A stretch of DNA of 64,000 bases from Ustilago trichophora. Lineage: Eukaryota > Basidiomycota > Ustilaginomycetes > Ustilaginales > Ustilaginaceae. The notes beneath the pieces are model-generated. The model searched no databases. It was not told where the DNA came from and saw only the letters and a program-made list of their open reading frames with translations. Positions 30,304-41,249 of this stretch are shown piece after piece; position 1 is the first letter of the stretch, and every line of letters starts with the position of its first letter. The DNA lies in the NCBI GenBank assembly GCA_900323505.1, contig OOIN01000005.1:496001-560000 (forward strand), in the 5' to 3' direction. The translations under genes and the position numbers were made by a program.

Positions 30304-31262
30304 TTAGGTTGCTGTGACGGGATCTTGTGCGAGCGATTGCACAAGCTGCAACTGTCTCTCTTCCCCAACAGAAAAAGCCAGACCGTCCAAACCATCATCT
30401 TCGCCCTTGATCAGTCCTCGTAGCGAGATGTCGTATACGATTTCTTCGATTTTTTTCACGTCATACTGTTTTGTTTCCCCCCGGTCAATGCAACACGATT
30501 ACATCAGTATCCTAGTCACCTCCGATCTAATCTTTTTGTGAGTGCTTACCTTGATTCCATCGAACCGTTTTCTCAAGCTATCGTTCTTCAAATTCAACAG
30601 TTGAAATCCGGCATGGACGTGCTTTACGAAAGTTGCTAGGCGTACTGGGGTTCTGAAATCGCCCAAGGTGACGCTGTTGACCGCTAGACGGGGGAGTTCG
30701 TTGATGGCGTTTATGAGGGCGTGAAGGTAGTCTTCTGTGGCAAGTTGGACTTTGTGCGATGGGATGGAGTCGAGACCGAGGATGGAGGATGCTTGCGGTT
30801 TGGTGACGAGATTTCCGGTTCGAAGGAGGACAATTAGGGCGATGGAAGAGGTGAGGTTTTTGAGCGGGTAGGAAAAGTCATCGCACCACTACCACCACAA
30901 TCAATAAAATCAAGATGTGGGTCAACAAGATTGTCTTTACATCCATCGAGGGAAGATTAAGGAGGATAAGGAGGGCAACTTACACGATAGTACTGGTCAG
31001 TAGGAACCAGATCCCCCAATTCCTTCACCTTGATCCTCGTCTGGGCAAAAATTGGCTTTGTCCTCTCTACTATACCATCAAATGCATCCCCTTTGGTCGA
31101 ATGAACGCTATTTAAAAGCGAAGACAATGCCCGGTAGCAGCGATCCAACTCCTTGCTCTTTTCGCGAATGGCGTCCGAAAGCTCACGTTCGCCTTCGAGC
31201 TCGGCGAACAACGGTTCGAATTCGGCCGCTACCGATCCTGTTGCTGTGGTGAGGGCGTCCAT
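30304..31262 (-). CDS. TSN: Translin (3 exons)
   Basis: Translin binds single-stranded RNA/DNA and, with TRAX, forms the C3PO endoribonuclease. Hand splice model: exons 30984-31262, 30550-30888 and 30304-30465; introns of 95 and 84 bp with GT..AG ends, all phase 0. The product is 259 residues. Matches to the family: the internal stretch SRLAVNSVTLGDF-like (ELPRLAVNSVTLGDF), the near-invariant GFQLLNLKNDSLRKRFDGIK, and YDVKKIEEIVYDISLRGL across the second splice. Two Tyr before the first junction (DQYYR) continue as WCDDFSYPLKNL, consistent with animal translin. The stop is only a few bases from the TG microsatellite, so the 3' UTR must begin with it. Confidence 0.93.
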
Positions 31263-31716
31263 TGTCGGTGATCCTTGGGATGATTTTGGGTATGCAAACA
31301 CACAGAACGATGTGTTGTGTTGTGTGTGAGAGAGAGAGAGAGAGAGGTTGAAGCCTTGCAGCAATGAATACGAAAGTAACACTTTCTTCCCAAAAAGAAG
31401 CGGCGAGGTGGAGGATTAGGTAAGCATGACAACCTTTCAAAACAATGCATGAGGGAAATTTTTGGCTGGAATTTTTCTTTTTTTGACCCTGAGAAAACAG
31501 ATAGAGCAAGCAAGGCGCGAAAAAAAAATTCAGTTTTGGCAACCCCACGACGAGGGAACCCTTGTTCAACTTTTCTTCTCAGACGTGTGTGTGTGTTGTC
31601 TGTCTGTCTGTCTGCTACTCGCTATTCTCTGACCCTTCTCTTTATACCCTCACCCTATCTGCTAAAGATCTTCCTTCATCCAGCAGCAACATTCGGAAGA
31701 GGGCCGCCTGTACGAT
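31263..31716. promoter_or_regulatory. Divergent promoter between translin and the L1-domain gene
   Basis: 454 bp. It contains (GA)n at 31328-31345 and TGTCTG repeats at 31598-31612. No gene. Confidence 0.5.
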
Positions 31717-32955
31717 ATGCCATCCAAAACCACAACCAACAAAAAATCGGCCCCCGCGGTGGCTGCCGAGAAACCCATCATCGCCACGCCTTCCTCCTCT
31801 CAAATCGGCGTTTCCAACAGCAACCTCGATCAATCCCAAGTCTTGAAGGCGTTCAAAGCACTTTCTGCGCACATTGCTCGTCGCAACAATGCCTCTTCCA
31901 CTAGCGACTCTACCCTCCCCCTCGACGGTCCCTCTGGTAATCTTCGTGATCCGTCCAACACGGTCTATCTTCAAGTCTCCATCAACACTCTTTCCCCCAC
32001 TTCCCACGTCAAACCTGTCCGTATCAACCTTCCGCACGCTTTGCACACCCCCGGAGAGATCTCCACCTGTCTGCTGGTCAAAGATCCTCAGAGGGAGTAT
32101 AAGGATCTGTTGGTTCAACATGGGATCAAGTGCATTTCGCGTGTTGTAGGCGTGACCAAGTTGAAGGGTAAATTCAAGCCTTTTGACGCACGAAGGGCGT
32201 TAGTTCAGGACCATGATTTGTTCCTTGCGGATGATAGGATTGTTCCCACGCTTCCGAATCTGTGTGGCAAGGTGTTCTTCGATGCAAAGAAGAACCCGAT
32301 TACCGTGTCTATCAACAAGCAGAATGGAGATGCACTCAAAAAGGAATTGGAGGCGGCGATTAAGGCAACGACGTTCTTGCAGAATAAGGGAAGTTGTCAC
32401 AGTATCAAGATTGGTTATATTGCCAAGCATTCGGCGGAGGAGTTGACCGAGAATTTGATGGCTGCTCTGCCAGCGGTGTTGAGTAGGGTCAAGGGGGGTT
32501 GGGAGAACGTTCACAACATCGACGTTAAGACTGGCAATAGTGCCGCTCTTCCAGTGTGGAACCAGAAACTTGGAGTTAAGACTCACGTCAGTGCTACTCC
32601 CACTGCTCTCACCAGCGGTGCTGAGGAGACTCCCAAAAAGGTCACTCCATCTGCCAAACGTGCACTCGAACAGGAGACCAATGCAGAGACACCCAGCAAG
32701 AAGAAGGCAGCGACCCCCAAGAAATCTCCTGCAGCCATGCCAAGCTCTGCTTCCCCAGCAATCAAAAAGATTCAGCAAGCAGATGCAGAGACACCTAAAA
32801 AGCCTTCACCGCGTAAAACTCGCGCCGCAGCAGCAAAGGCTAAAGCCGGAATCACCATCGATGAAGCTTCCGCCTCTACACCTGTCAAGAGCGTCACGGC
32901 AACACCGAAAAAGATCGCTTCTAGCCTCAGTAGGAGCGCCAGAAAGCCCAAGTAA
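31717..32955 (+). CDS. Ribosomal L1-domain nucleolar protein (UTP30/CIC1/RSL1D1-like)
   Basis: Proteins of this type act in pre-rRNA processing and large- or small-subunit assembly in the nucleolus. 412 residues, single exon. After a Ser/Ala-rich start, residues about 35-260 form an L1-like domain: SQVLKAFKALSAHI, VYLQVSINTLSP, KPVRINLPHALHTP, FLADDRIVPTLPNLCGKVFFDAKKNPITV, and SIKIGYIAKHSAEELTENLMAAL. The tail (about 290-412) is a Lys/Pro/Ala-rich region with TPKK/TPSKK repeats resembling linker histone tails, as seen in CIC1 and RSL1D1. I cannot decide between UTP30 and CIC1 orthology from the sequence alone. Confidence 0.88.
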   Translation: MPSKTTTNKKSAPAVAAEKPIIATPSSSQIGVSNSNLDQSQVLKAFKALSAHIARRNNASSTSDSTLPLDGPSGNLRDPSNTVYLQVSINTLSPTSHVKPVRINLPHALHTPGEISTCLLVKDPQREYKDLLVQHGIKCISRVVGVTKLKGKFKPFDARRALVQDHDLFLADDRIVPTLPNLCGKVFFDAKKNPITVSINKQNGDALKKELEAAIKATTFLQNKGSCHSIKIGYIAKHSAEELTENLMAALPAVLSRVKGGWENVHNIDVKTGNSAALPVWNQKLGVKTHVSATPTALTSGAEETPKKVTPSAKRALEQETNAETPSKKKAATPKKSPAAMPSSASPAIKKIQQADAETPKKPSPRKTRAAAAKAKAGITIDEASASTPVKSVTATPKKIASSLSRSARKPK

Positions 32956-33514
32956 ACCCTCTTAATCAGATTGAGATGTCCAACTACTTCCGTGGCAAAC
33001 CAACGACATCGGTTCTTGTAGATAGTAGTTCTTTATTGCATCGTTCATCTTGTATACGGTTCTCTCGTTTTCTTGTGTGCAAATGGTGTCAAGATTGGCT
33101 CAAGTGTCGCTCGGTAAGAAATTTGCCAGCAGAGTTTGGTCGCTGCAAAATGCGGCCTTGAGATCGGGTCTGCAGGGCGAATTGATTGCTGAGGATGGCG
33201 GGCTTTCCGACAATTTCCCTGTTTCAGCAGATTCTCTGAATCACAGAAAGCACCGAAGTCTTGGGTTCGGAGCCATCGCTAAAACGTGATTGTATTCACA
33301 AGCGTCGCATTCAATGAAGAGTAGCAAAGAAAGAGTAAAGATAAGACAAGAGAGAAAGTAGCAACAAAAGGATGAGGTATTTGGGGGGGTTGGAAAGCCG
33401 CTGACGCGGAAGCCGGTGATTTTCCGCAGAGTGACCGAAAAGACGTCAAATGCGAGCTACTGAACGGGCTTCGGTTCTCTCCGATTTCAGCCTCAACTAG
33501 CGGACGAAATCGTA
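32956..33514. other. Convergent intergenic stretch
   Basis: 559 bp between the L1-domain gene and the VAP gene stops. No repeat or RNA gene is seen. Confidence 0.5.
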
Positions 33515-34744
33515 TCAGAACATAACGTAAGTGATGGCAAAGACGGCAAAGGCGATAGCAGCGACAATGTGGATGGGGACGCCCTCGGCAGATGCAGTCT
33601 GGACGTTGCCGGAACCAGATCGCTTGGCCTGTTCGAGCTCCTTCCTGAGCCTGGCGACTTCGGCTTGCAACTCGGAGCTGGAGAGGTTCGAAGTGTCCTT
33701 GTTGGCAGCCGAGGCGCCATTGACAGCACCGGAACCGGCGTTTCGTGCAGCGACAGCAGCGGCACCTGCACCAGCAGCAACGGCACCTCCAGCAGCGTAA
33801 GCGGCCTCCTTGGCTTTTTGCGCAGACGAACCATCAGTGTTGGCCGAGGCGTTCTGAGCAGCAGCAATGGGGTTGTATGTTCCGGAAGAGTAGCTTTCGT
33901 CACCGTTGAGCTTGCTTGGTGCGCCACGGACGGTAGTGTATCGCTCGTCACCGTTGATGTGACTGGTGTTGCCCTCGTCCTCCTCGGCGAGCGGGGCAGT
34001 GGTGGCAGGAAGGTAGGCACATCGGATCTTTTGCTCGTGAATCGCCGACTTGTTCTCCTTTTCAATGACAGGCCAGATCTCCTGAAGCGAGGCGGTCTCA
34101 AAGTCGGGAGTGATGATGGTGGACTGGACAAGGAACTTGTCTCGGCACTTGGCCGAGGAGGGGGGCTCCTCCTTCATGGGCTGGAGGAGAACCTGGACCT
34201 CGACCTTCTCGCCGGGCTCGATGCGGCCCGAGTTGGGACGGACACAGTACTGCTTGGGGGCGGTGGTCTTGACCTTGAAGGCAACGGGCTGGTTGTTAGG
34301 GTTGGAAACGGTCAAAGTTCGCTTGACGAGCTGGGTGAGAGGGCCTGTGGGCGGTAGCAGAAGCAGTCATAAGCAAAGGTCAGAAAGCTGGGCGAGGATT
34401 GAATAGAGCCGAAGCTGAGTGAGGATACTTACGAGGAAAGCCCAGCTGGACGTGGGGGCTAAGTCTGTTCGGAGAGAAGTGAAAAGCGGCCGTCAACGGA
34501 CATGGAGAGAACTTAGATTGTCAGCGAATCGGCGTTCTTTTGCGAAATCACTGTTCTACCAGCGCACACAAAATTCTGGCAGCCCAAGAAAAGAGCACAT
34601 CCGGAGGCAGCAACGTAGAAACCTTGCACTGCTGGATAGCCTGCATTCCGTTCTTTGCCTAGCTGCGATGCTCGTTCAAGGCGCCGCAAGTCTAAGCTTG
34701 TTTGCGGGAGAAGAAAGGCGGGTTTGTACGCACTCGACAGACAT
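33515..34744 (-). CDS. VAP/Scs2 homologue, ER membrane contact-site protein (3 exons)
   Basis: VAP proteins anchor FFAT-motif proteins at ER contact sites. Model: exon 1 of only 11 nt (34734-34744, ATG TCT GTC GA), exon 2 of 32 nt (34433-34464), exon 3 33515-34344. Donors are GTGCGT and GTAAGT, acceptors CAG; total 290 residues. The joined N-terminus, beginning MSVELSPHVQLGFPR, and the following KRTLTVSNPNNQPVAFKVK give a full MSP domain, including the signature VAFKVKTTAPKQYCVRPN. A low-complexity Ala/Gly linker follows (GGAVAAGAGAAAVAA), then a coiled coil (SSSELQAEVARLRKELEQAK) and a C-terminal tail anchor (IHIVAAIAFAVFAITYVMF). The 11-nt first exon is the riskiest part but restores the canonical start. 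Confidence 0.9.
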
Positions 34745-36155
34745 GATGGGCGATTGGAACCTTTGGGCGAGATCGATCTTCTGAGAGACTTGGCCAGGGG
34801 CTGCTTCAACGCTACTGCGGATGAGTTGGCTTGCGGGTTTGCTCGTGATCCTCCGATTCGATGTGATTCAAGCGAGCCGATAGAGATGAAAGGAAAGCCG
34901 TTTGGATGTTCGATTTCAGAGTTACCACCAGACGAGCCGATAGTCGAGCAGGCAGTGATAGCCAAAGGGGTCCGTGCTTTGATACGAGTTGCTTGACCGG
35001 AGGGCGTCGCGATCAAGGATGGTACGAAGCGACAATGTTGCGAGGAGAGACGATGGAGTGGTCGTAGTCGCAAGCGAAGAAAGTTGATGAGGAGGAGAGT
35101 GATGGGAAGGACGGCGAGCGAGAGTTAAGTGCTGGGAAGGCTCAACTTGCGATGAGAGAGGGAGAGAGAAATCCACAAGACACAGACGGAGAGAGTCGTT
35201 GGGCGTAGTAGAGTTGGGACGGACATTGCGCGACACACACCCTCTCTGTCTGTTTGTGTCACACATGGGCCACAATCATGAGAATGTGGGAGCGGAGCGA
35301 CAGTGTGCCTGTGAACCGATTACAGGTCAGAGAGAGCCGCCGCCGTTGTTGCCAATATTCTTGTGTGAGCCGCTCTGTACTGTGCCTCTTCTGGGCTTCA
35401 ACAAAGTGTCTCACCAAATTTGTATTCAACCCAAATACAAAGCGACGTGGAGGTGCAGCTTCACGGCTCAGTGCGTTGCACGAGAACTTGAAAAAGGTTC
35501 AAATTGGTCTTCTCGAAATCAGGCGGAAACATGTGTTTAACCCTGTAATTGCCTCCACCAAGCCCTGGTAATCCATTTTCAAGGCTGTGAATGTGTGGTG
35601 AAAAAAGAAAATCAAAAAACAAAAAAAACTGAAGGAATTCGAATGCGCCCTCGCTTACAGTATTTCGTATGCAATGACGACTCAAAGATTGGAATCAGAC
35701 CACAACCGCTGCCCAGCCCCTCTTAGCTTCTTCTGGTTGTTGCCTTCTTCTGGCGTCAAATCAGAGACTTAGAGTTGGCCCGAGCCACGCCTTCCAACAC
35801 ACATCCTACTCTCTTTTAAGAAAAAATCAACCTTTTCTCTCACTTCAGACCCAGCCTGCCGTGTGACGCAGACACACAACGACTGGAACGTGAAAGTTGC
35901 TCGTCAGAGGTCAGCTCTATCGTGCCCGATTTTTCTCAGCTCGTCAATCGCGATTCTGCGACTTCCCACACGACATCACCATGCCAATACTTGGAACAAG
36001 ACCAAAAAAGGCGCACACAAACACACACACACACACACACATCGAGCATGATGAGAATCGGAAACTGAAACAAAGGTATGCTTGAATGATTGAGATAGCT
36101 AGAACAGATTATCGAATGCAAGTAGAGGCCACGACGCTGCTAAGAGCAAATCTCC
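34745..36155. other. Intergenic stretch, 1.4 kb
   Basis: VAP upstream region on the left, DUF4336 gene 3' flank on the right. A short (CA)n lies at 36017-36041. Only shadow-type short frames are present. No RNA gene is recognised. Confidence 0.5.
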
Positions 36156-37208
36156 TCACGACGACTTGAACTTGGAGTTGCCCTCTGCATCAAGGTACTT
36201 GCTGAACGCAGCTCGCCATGCTTCCTGACCGTGGTTCTCAATGATGTCGCCGTGAAGCATAATAATGCGGCGGAAGTCCCACTTGGCCACCGTCGAGGCT
36301 GCTTCGGCAAAGTTCTTTTTCCTCTCCTCCGAAGAACCACCTTTGGCCACACCAGGGATCGTGTTGGCTACACCTGCCGACCCGAGGAAGGTCTTGTGGA
36401 AAGAGGTGTAGGGGTTGAAGAGCTTTGAGAACCAAATGACTCCTGGAATCCAAGATGTGGCTTTGCCTGATGGCGTATTGCGGTACTGCTGGTTGCAGGG
36501 CAAGTTGAACAGCAAATCGGCTGTGATGAGCGTCTTGCTGTCCTTGTGCAGGAAGGCAACGTCCCTGTTGGCAAAGGTGGGGAAGTACTGAGGAACAAAC
36601 TCCTCCTCGTAGCCATACCTGGTGTCCGCTGGGTCCTTGCCGTAGATGCCGCTGAACTTGACGTCGGGTCGCTTCTCCTCATGTCCCTCGGTGCCGACGA
36701 CCTTTGCGGCCGGATAGGCCTGGTGGAAGTCCTTGAGGAAGAGGTGGTGGACGTTGTCAGGGGCAACGAGGTAGGCTACCTCACCCATGGCATCGATCTT
36801 GGCTCTGGTGGGCTGGTCAAGAGGCGTGCTTGGAACCACCCACAGACGACCGTCACGCATCTTGACGGCGATACTGCGGCCACCGATGGGCAAGACGCCG
36901 AAACGGCTGAAGGGGTAGTCGAAGGTGGTGATTTCAGGGGTCACCTCCTGGATGTAGACGGGAGTCTGGGGCTCCTGGCCCGAGGGGCCTGGCTTGGTAG
37001 AGGTAGACATGGTGTCGATGCTGCAGCACTTGGTAGAGCAGAGTTTCTTCTCGAGAAGCGGATTCGAAGACTTGAGGTAGCAAGCGCGAGGAGTGAGACG
37101 AGCGCTGTGGACTGCGATACGGCTGACGATACTAGGTTGTGCGTGATAGAGTAGATGTGAGAAGCTAGGTAAGTTGGTAGCGAGTAGCGAAGAAGTAGAA
37201 GGCTTCAT
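36156..37208 (-). CDS. DUF4336-type protein (metallo-beta-lactamase-like fold)
   Basis: 350 residues from ATG 37206-37208; an internal ATG at 37008-37010 (MSTSTKPGPSGQEP) would give 284. The core VTPEITTFDYPFSRFGVLPIGGRSIAVKMRDGRLWVVPST and the later HHLFLKDFHQAYP, then FLHKDSKTLITADLLFNLP follow the DUF4336 family, thought to be a divergent metallo-hydrolase. The function is not known. The first 60 residues are rich in Ser, Arg and Leu with few acidic residues, as in a mitochondrial presequence, so the long start could give a mitochondrial form and the short start a cytosolic form; this is inference. Confidence 0.78.
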   Translation of the reverse strand: MKPSTSSLLATNLPSFSHLLYHAQPSIVSRIAVHSARLTPRACYLKSSNPLLEKKLCSTKCCSIDTMSTSTKPGPSGQEPQTPVYIQEVTPEITTFDYPFSRFGVLPIGGRSIAVKMRDGRLWVVPSTPLDQPTRAKIDAMGEVAYLVAPDNVHHLFLKDFHQAYPAAKVVGTEGHEEKRPDVKFSGIYGKDPADTRYGYEEEFVPQYFPTFANRDVAFLHKDSKTLITADLLFNLPCNQQYRNTPSGKATSWIPGVIWFSKLFNPYTSFHKTFLGSAGVANTIPGVAKGGSSEERKKNFAEAASTVAKWDFRRIIMLHGDIIENHGQEAWRAAFSKYLDAEGNSKFKSS

Positions 37209-37770
37209 GCGAAGCGAGTCGAGGTGTATTATATGGTCAGGATGGAAGTTGTGAATGTCTCACGGTGGGAGAGGCGGATGGATCTTTGGTACGAGCAGAG
37301 TCGGCACGAGAAGTAGGTGTGGCTCAAGATGTGCTTGGGTCGGAGCAACGCAGCCGAATGGCAATCGGTTACTCTGCTGTATGGCTAAAAAATGTCAGCA
37401 CGGCCTTGTTTGTCTGGCTGGTCTGGCTTGCGTGCATGTGGTCGAGAACTTGTCCAATCTTGGAATGTGGAAGTCGCCGTTAATGAAACTCAGCGTGTTG
37501 TCACCTTTTTGGCTGAAGAGGTGGAGGATTGTCACACGCTGAACCACACATACTCTTCCTCTCTCTTTCTCTCTCTTCTCTCTGTCTGTTGATTCGGCTA
37601 TGATCCGAATTCTGACTTCGAGGCACGAGACATCTATGTCGGAGTCTCGCCCTTGCAAATCACCTAAACGAGTGGGTCCTGGTTGGCTTCTTGAAACATT
37701 CTCTCCGAAGCACAATGAAGCCTCTTCCTCCCTCAATCTGGCACCTGCAACATGCTCCTATACAATCTCC
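37209..37770. other. Intergenic stretch before the Fot1-type element
   Basis: 562 bp, upstream region of the DUF4336 gene. A (CT)n tract lies at 37557-37580. No gene is seen. Confidence 0.45.
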
Positions 37771-37960
37771 TAACGTAGTTCACGTAGATGTGGAAATCAC
37801 GTAGATGTGGAAAATTTGGACCCCGGGGGATTGCCTGGTACTCTGAAAATTCGAAATTTTGAGGCAGCAGCTCCACTATCAATTTAGTACTAGGCAATCC
37901 CCCTCCCTGGGGGACTTGTCTATTTTGACTGTTTTTCTGCCGCTCAGAGACAAGTCCCCC
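37771..37960 (+). repeat. Left 190-bp terminal inverted repeat of Fot1-type element A
   Basis: It matches the reverse complement of 41060-41249 with few differences. Within it GGGGGACTTGTC (37909-37920) and GACAAGTCCCCC (37949-37960) form an inner inverted pair that could fold as a hairpin. Confidence 0.9.
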
Positions 37961-38063
37961 TCCACCAAAAAAATTGAGGCAGCAAATCAGTCAATTTCCC
38001 ACTCACACTTCCTCATCTCCAACACGTCATCACCACCATCATCAACCAGCTCTCATTGCATCA

Positions 38064-40919
38064 ATGGTCAACATTTCACCAAGGAAGAAGGTTGCTAGGA
38101 CTCAGCTGAAGTCAGAGAGGGATCAGAGGGAAGAACAGATCCAGGCTGCACTGCTTGCTGTGGATCAAGGCCGCTTCAAAAGTCTCAGAGCAGCAGCGGA
38201 ACACCACCATGTCCCCTACAAGACACTTTACAACCGGAAGAAAGGGAAGAAGAGCCGCTCTGAGGCCTTCCAAGATCTACAAATCCTTTCACCAGGAACA
38301 GAGGATGTCCTGGTTCAGCACATATGCAAGCAAGCAGACTTTGGCTTCCCAGTCACCCCCAAGGAACTAAGACAATTAGCGGAGCAACTGTTGCGGCAGC
38401 AAACCAACAACAATGACGCTCAGCTTGGATTGAATTGGGTCTCAGCCTTCAAACAGCGGCATCCTGGGCTAAGAGGCTACTACTCCCGCATCATGGATGT
38501 GCAGAGGGTCCTTGCTGGTGATCCTGCAGTAGTGGAAGCATACTTTGATCTTCTTGAACAGACTATTGCAGAATACAACATCGTACCTCAAAATATCTAC
38601 AACATGGACAAAACTGGGTTCCTAATTGGTCAGAGTCAGGCCCGCAGCATCATTATACCAAAGGAGGATGGGAAGAGGCGGCGCTTCAGATCACATCCAG
38701 GGACACGGGAGACCATCACAGTCATTGAGTGCATTGGTGCACGGGGAACTCCACCTCTTCCTATGGTGATTTACAGAGGGAAGAATCACATACAAGGATG
38801 GTACCACGATCACTTGGAGGCCAAGGACTGGACCTTTGCAACAAGTCCAAACGGCTGGACAGACAATGATCTTGGTCTGGAATGGCTCAAGGATTGCTTC
38901 AACAAGCACACACAACAGAAGGCACAAGGCAATTACCGTCTGCTTATTTTGGATGGCCATGGCTCACATGTAACCTTGGAATTCATACAGCAAGCTTGGG
39001 ACTTCCGCATCATCTGCCTCTGCCTGCCTCCACATGCCACTCATCTTCTTCAACCACTCGATGTCTCAATCTTTGGTCCATTGCAGAATGCCTTCACTGC
39101 AGAAGTAGACAAGTTTGCCGGTGCCAATCTTAGCATTGGTAAGAAAGACTTCCTGAAGATGTATGTCAAGGCCAGGCGGGTTATCACTGGCAGTGCTGCA
39201 ACAAAGGCTTTCAAAGATGTAGGGATTGACACAGTGATAAACCGCGAAAAAGTCCTCAGACACATGCCAGCTTGGCACCGTGACTCCACGCTGTTACAGG
39301 CCTCACGTGGGCTGACCAGGGTCAGGCACGAGTGGAGGCCGGAGGAGCGCAGCAGCGGCTGTGCGCAGGAATGGCGCACAGGTACATAAGTACTCGGCCG
39401 GCAGGTGGAGCCCACTGGCCGACTTTCTGGAGGGAAATCGGCAAGTGGCACCCACCCGGCGATCCGTACGCGTTGAGTGCAAAAAGGCGCCACCCGGGAC
39501 GTACGGGAGAGGTGCGACCAATGACGCACAGCGGAGGGATAGCCAGAGTCTTGTCGCCATCAGGGATGGCGAGCAAGACGCTTGGGGGAGGGATATGAAG
39601 GACGCGTAGATGAGGGGGGGAATGAAGTGGGTGGCTCCCCACGGGTGCCGCCCAGAGCCGACGGACACAGGCTGATACAGCATGTGGCCACGTCGAGCCA
39701 TACGGCCGCCCTCCTGGTGAGGGTGAGGCCATATATACTCACACTGCACAGGCGTGCGATGGGGCGGAGCCCCATCCACTCTACTATCTACCAATATATC
39801 TTAACGGTCTTTCAGTTGTCAGTATCACACTGTCTCTTATATCAATCGTCTTTGTAGCAATCCAGGCATTGCTACTACATCGTGTGTGTGTGGCATCACA
39901 TCATAGACGCCGTCGACACCTACATCGACGCTACGGAACCTCAACCGTAGGCAGTACCTCCACTGCGGTCCTGATACCTCCATCAGTACCATATAACGAC
40001 TGTCGGAGCGCTACAGACACTCGTGCACCGACAGGCGTCAACCTGCTTTCCCCGAACCAATCGTACAACCTCTCGTACGATTCGCCAAGGTCTAGTTTCG
40101 TGCCGCTCTGCCTCTGGACGGAGTGTCCACAGCGGTTAGTCGAGAATCGCCCGTAGGCCGCCGTCCACCGATTACGTAGTGGAAAGTCGCCAGAAGACAT
40201 CGATTCGGCGATTCCGGGATTCTCAGGCACACGACCCCTGACACACGCCACCCTCCTCAGCTCCGCAACCAGAAGACACACCAACACCATCAACATCAGA
40301 AGAGGCCAAGAAGCTCATGGCACAGCTTCTATCAACCCTTCATCAACGTCAAGAGGAGGAACAGGCATCACTTGCTTACTCTCACCGTCAACAGCGCATG
40401 TGGACCAAGAAGTTTGAGAAGTTTGTTGATCGTCTCTTCAACCAGCAAGTCATTGACCAGGCCCGGATCCAGGAGCTCACAGCAGCACATGCAAACAAGC
40501 GCAATGCCCTCCCTGGGGATATGAACCGGCTGTCCCAAGCACATGTGCTACATCAAAGTGACTTACCACGGTTGATAGCACAGCGGGAAGAACAGGCAAG
40601 GAAAGAGGCTGAGAAGCTAGCATGCAAGGCAAGAGGCAAGCAGCGGGCCAAGAGCAAGCAAGTGTTGCCCTCACTGGCCCCGATGGCAGTGCAAGAGTCT
40701 CAAGAATCAGATGAGGAGCCTGTCTTTCCAACAAGCAGTCAACTGCCAAGCTTCTGGCCTGTTCAGCCGCCACCACCATTCCCAGGTTCTGATCAGATGA
40801 TCATGGTGGCACCTCCGTCACTGCCCCAGGCAAGCTCTAGTGCCATCCCCCTTGAGCCACCTTTTCCAAGTTGGCAGCAGCAAGGGCCCCTCCTTCCACG
40901 CATGCCACCATTTCTGTAG
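38064..40919 (+). pseudogene. Pogo/Fot1-type transposase A, split by a solo LTR
   Basis: Part 1 (38064-39291; an upstream in-frame ATG exists at 37974) has a helix-turn-helix N-terminus (FKSLRAAAEHHHVPYKTLYNR), a CENP-B-type second DNA-binding domain (LNWVSAFKQRHPGLRGYYSR), and the DDE_1 catalytic domain with Asp in YNMDKTGF, Asp in LLILDGHGSH and Asp in HLLQPLDVSIFGPLQ. The LTR enters after HRDST. Part 2 (40249-40919) resumes in phase with PSSAPQPEDTPTPSTSEE, then a Gln/Arg/Lys-rich coiled coil and a Pro-rich tail ending at TAG. Without the LTR and one target duplication the frame is open for 632 residues with no stop or frameshift. The insertion falls after the catalytic core, so a catalytic domain with a foreign C-terminus may still be made. 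Confidence 0.88.
39292..40243 (+). mobile_element. Solo LTR, copy 2 (952 bp), inside Fot1-type transposase A
   Basis: Same family and same orientation as 7124-8069: TGTTACAGG..CCCTGACA ends and a perfect 5-bp duplication CACGC (39287-39291 and 40244-40248). The two copies are near identical over most of their length except for a block just after the TATA region (about 39784-39900 here), where they diverge strongly. No internal retroelement sequence remains. Confidence 0.9.
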
Positions 40920-41059
40920 CCAGTTGATGCAATGAATTGTGTTGATCAATGCCATGGGTGAGGTGTGAGATGAATGATGCTATCACGGAGGACAAGTTGA
41001 CTCTGCCAATTTTGATAGTGGCTGTGCTGCCTTGAAATTTTCAAAATTCTGACTTCCCT

Positions 41060-41249
41060 GGGGGACTTGCCTCTGAGCGGCAGAAAAACAGTCAAAATAG
41101 ACAAGTCCCCCAGGGAGGGGGATTGCCTAGTACTAAATTGATAGTGGAGCTGCTGCCTCAAAATTTCGAATTTTCAGAGTACCAGGCAATCCCCCGGGGT
41201 CCAAATTTTCCACATCTACGTGATTTCCACATCTACGTGAACTACGTTA
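41060..41249 (-). repeat. Right 190-bp terminal inverted repeat of Fot1-type element A
   Basis: Reverse complement of the left repeat. It ends ..GAACTACGTTA next to unique sequence at 41250. Confidence 0.9.

Larger units (their letters stand above)
37771..41249 (+). mobile_element. Pogo/Fot1-type DNA transposon A with a nested solo LTR
   Basis: Long terminal inverted repeats of about 190 bp (37771-37960 and 41060-41249), with outer TA on each side as expected for a TA target duplication of the Tc1/mariner/pogo superfamily. The transposase is on the plus strand (38064-40919) and is split by a 952-bp solo LTR (39292-40243). Removing that LTR and one target duplication leaves about 2.5 kb. The first bases (ACGTAGTTCACGTAGATG) carry a direct repeat TCACGTAGATGTGGAAA (twice, from 37780 and 37797), a likely transposase-binding repeat. 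Confidence 0.9.
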
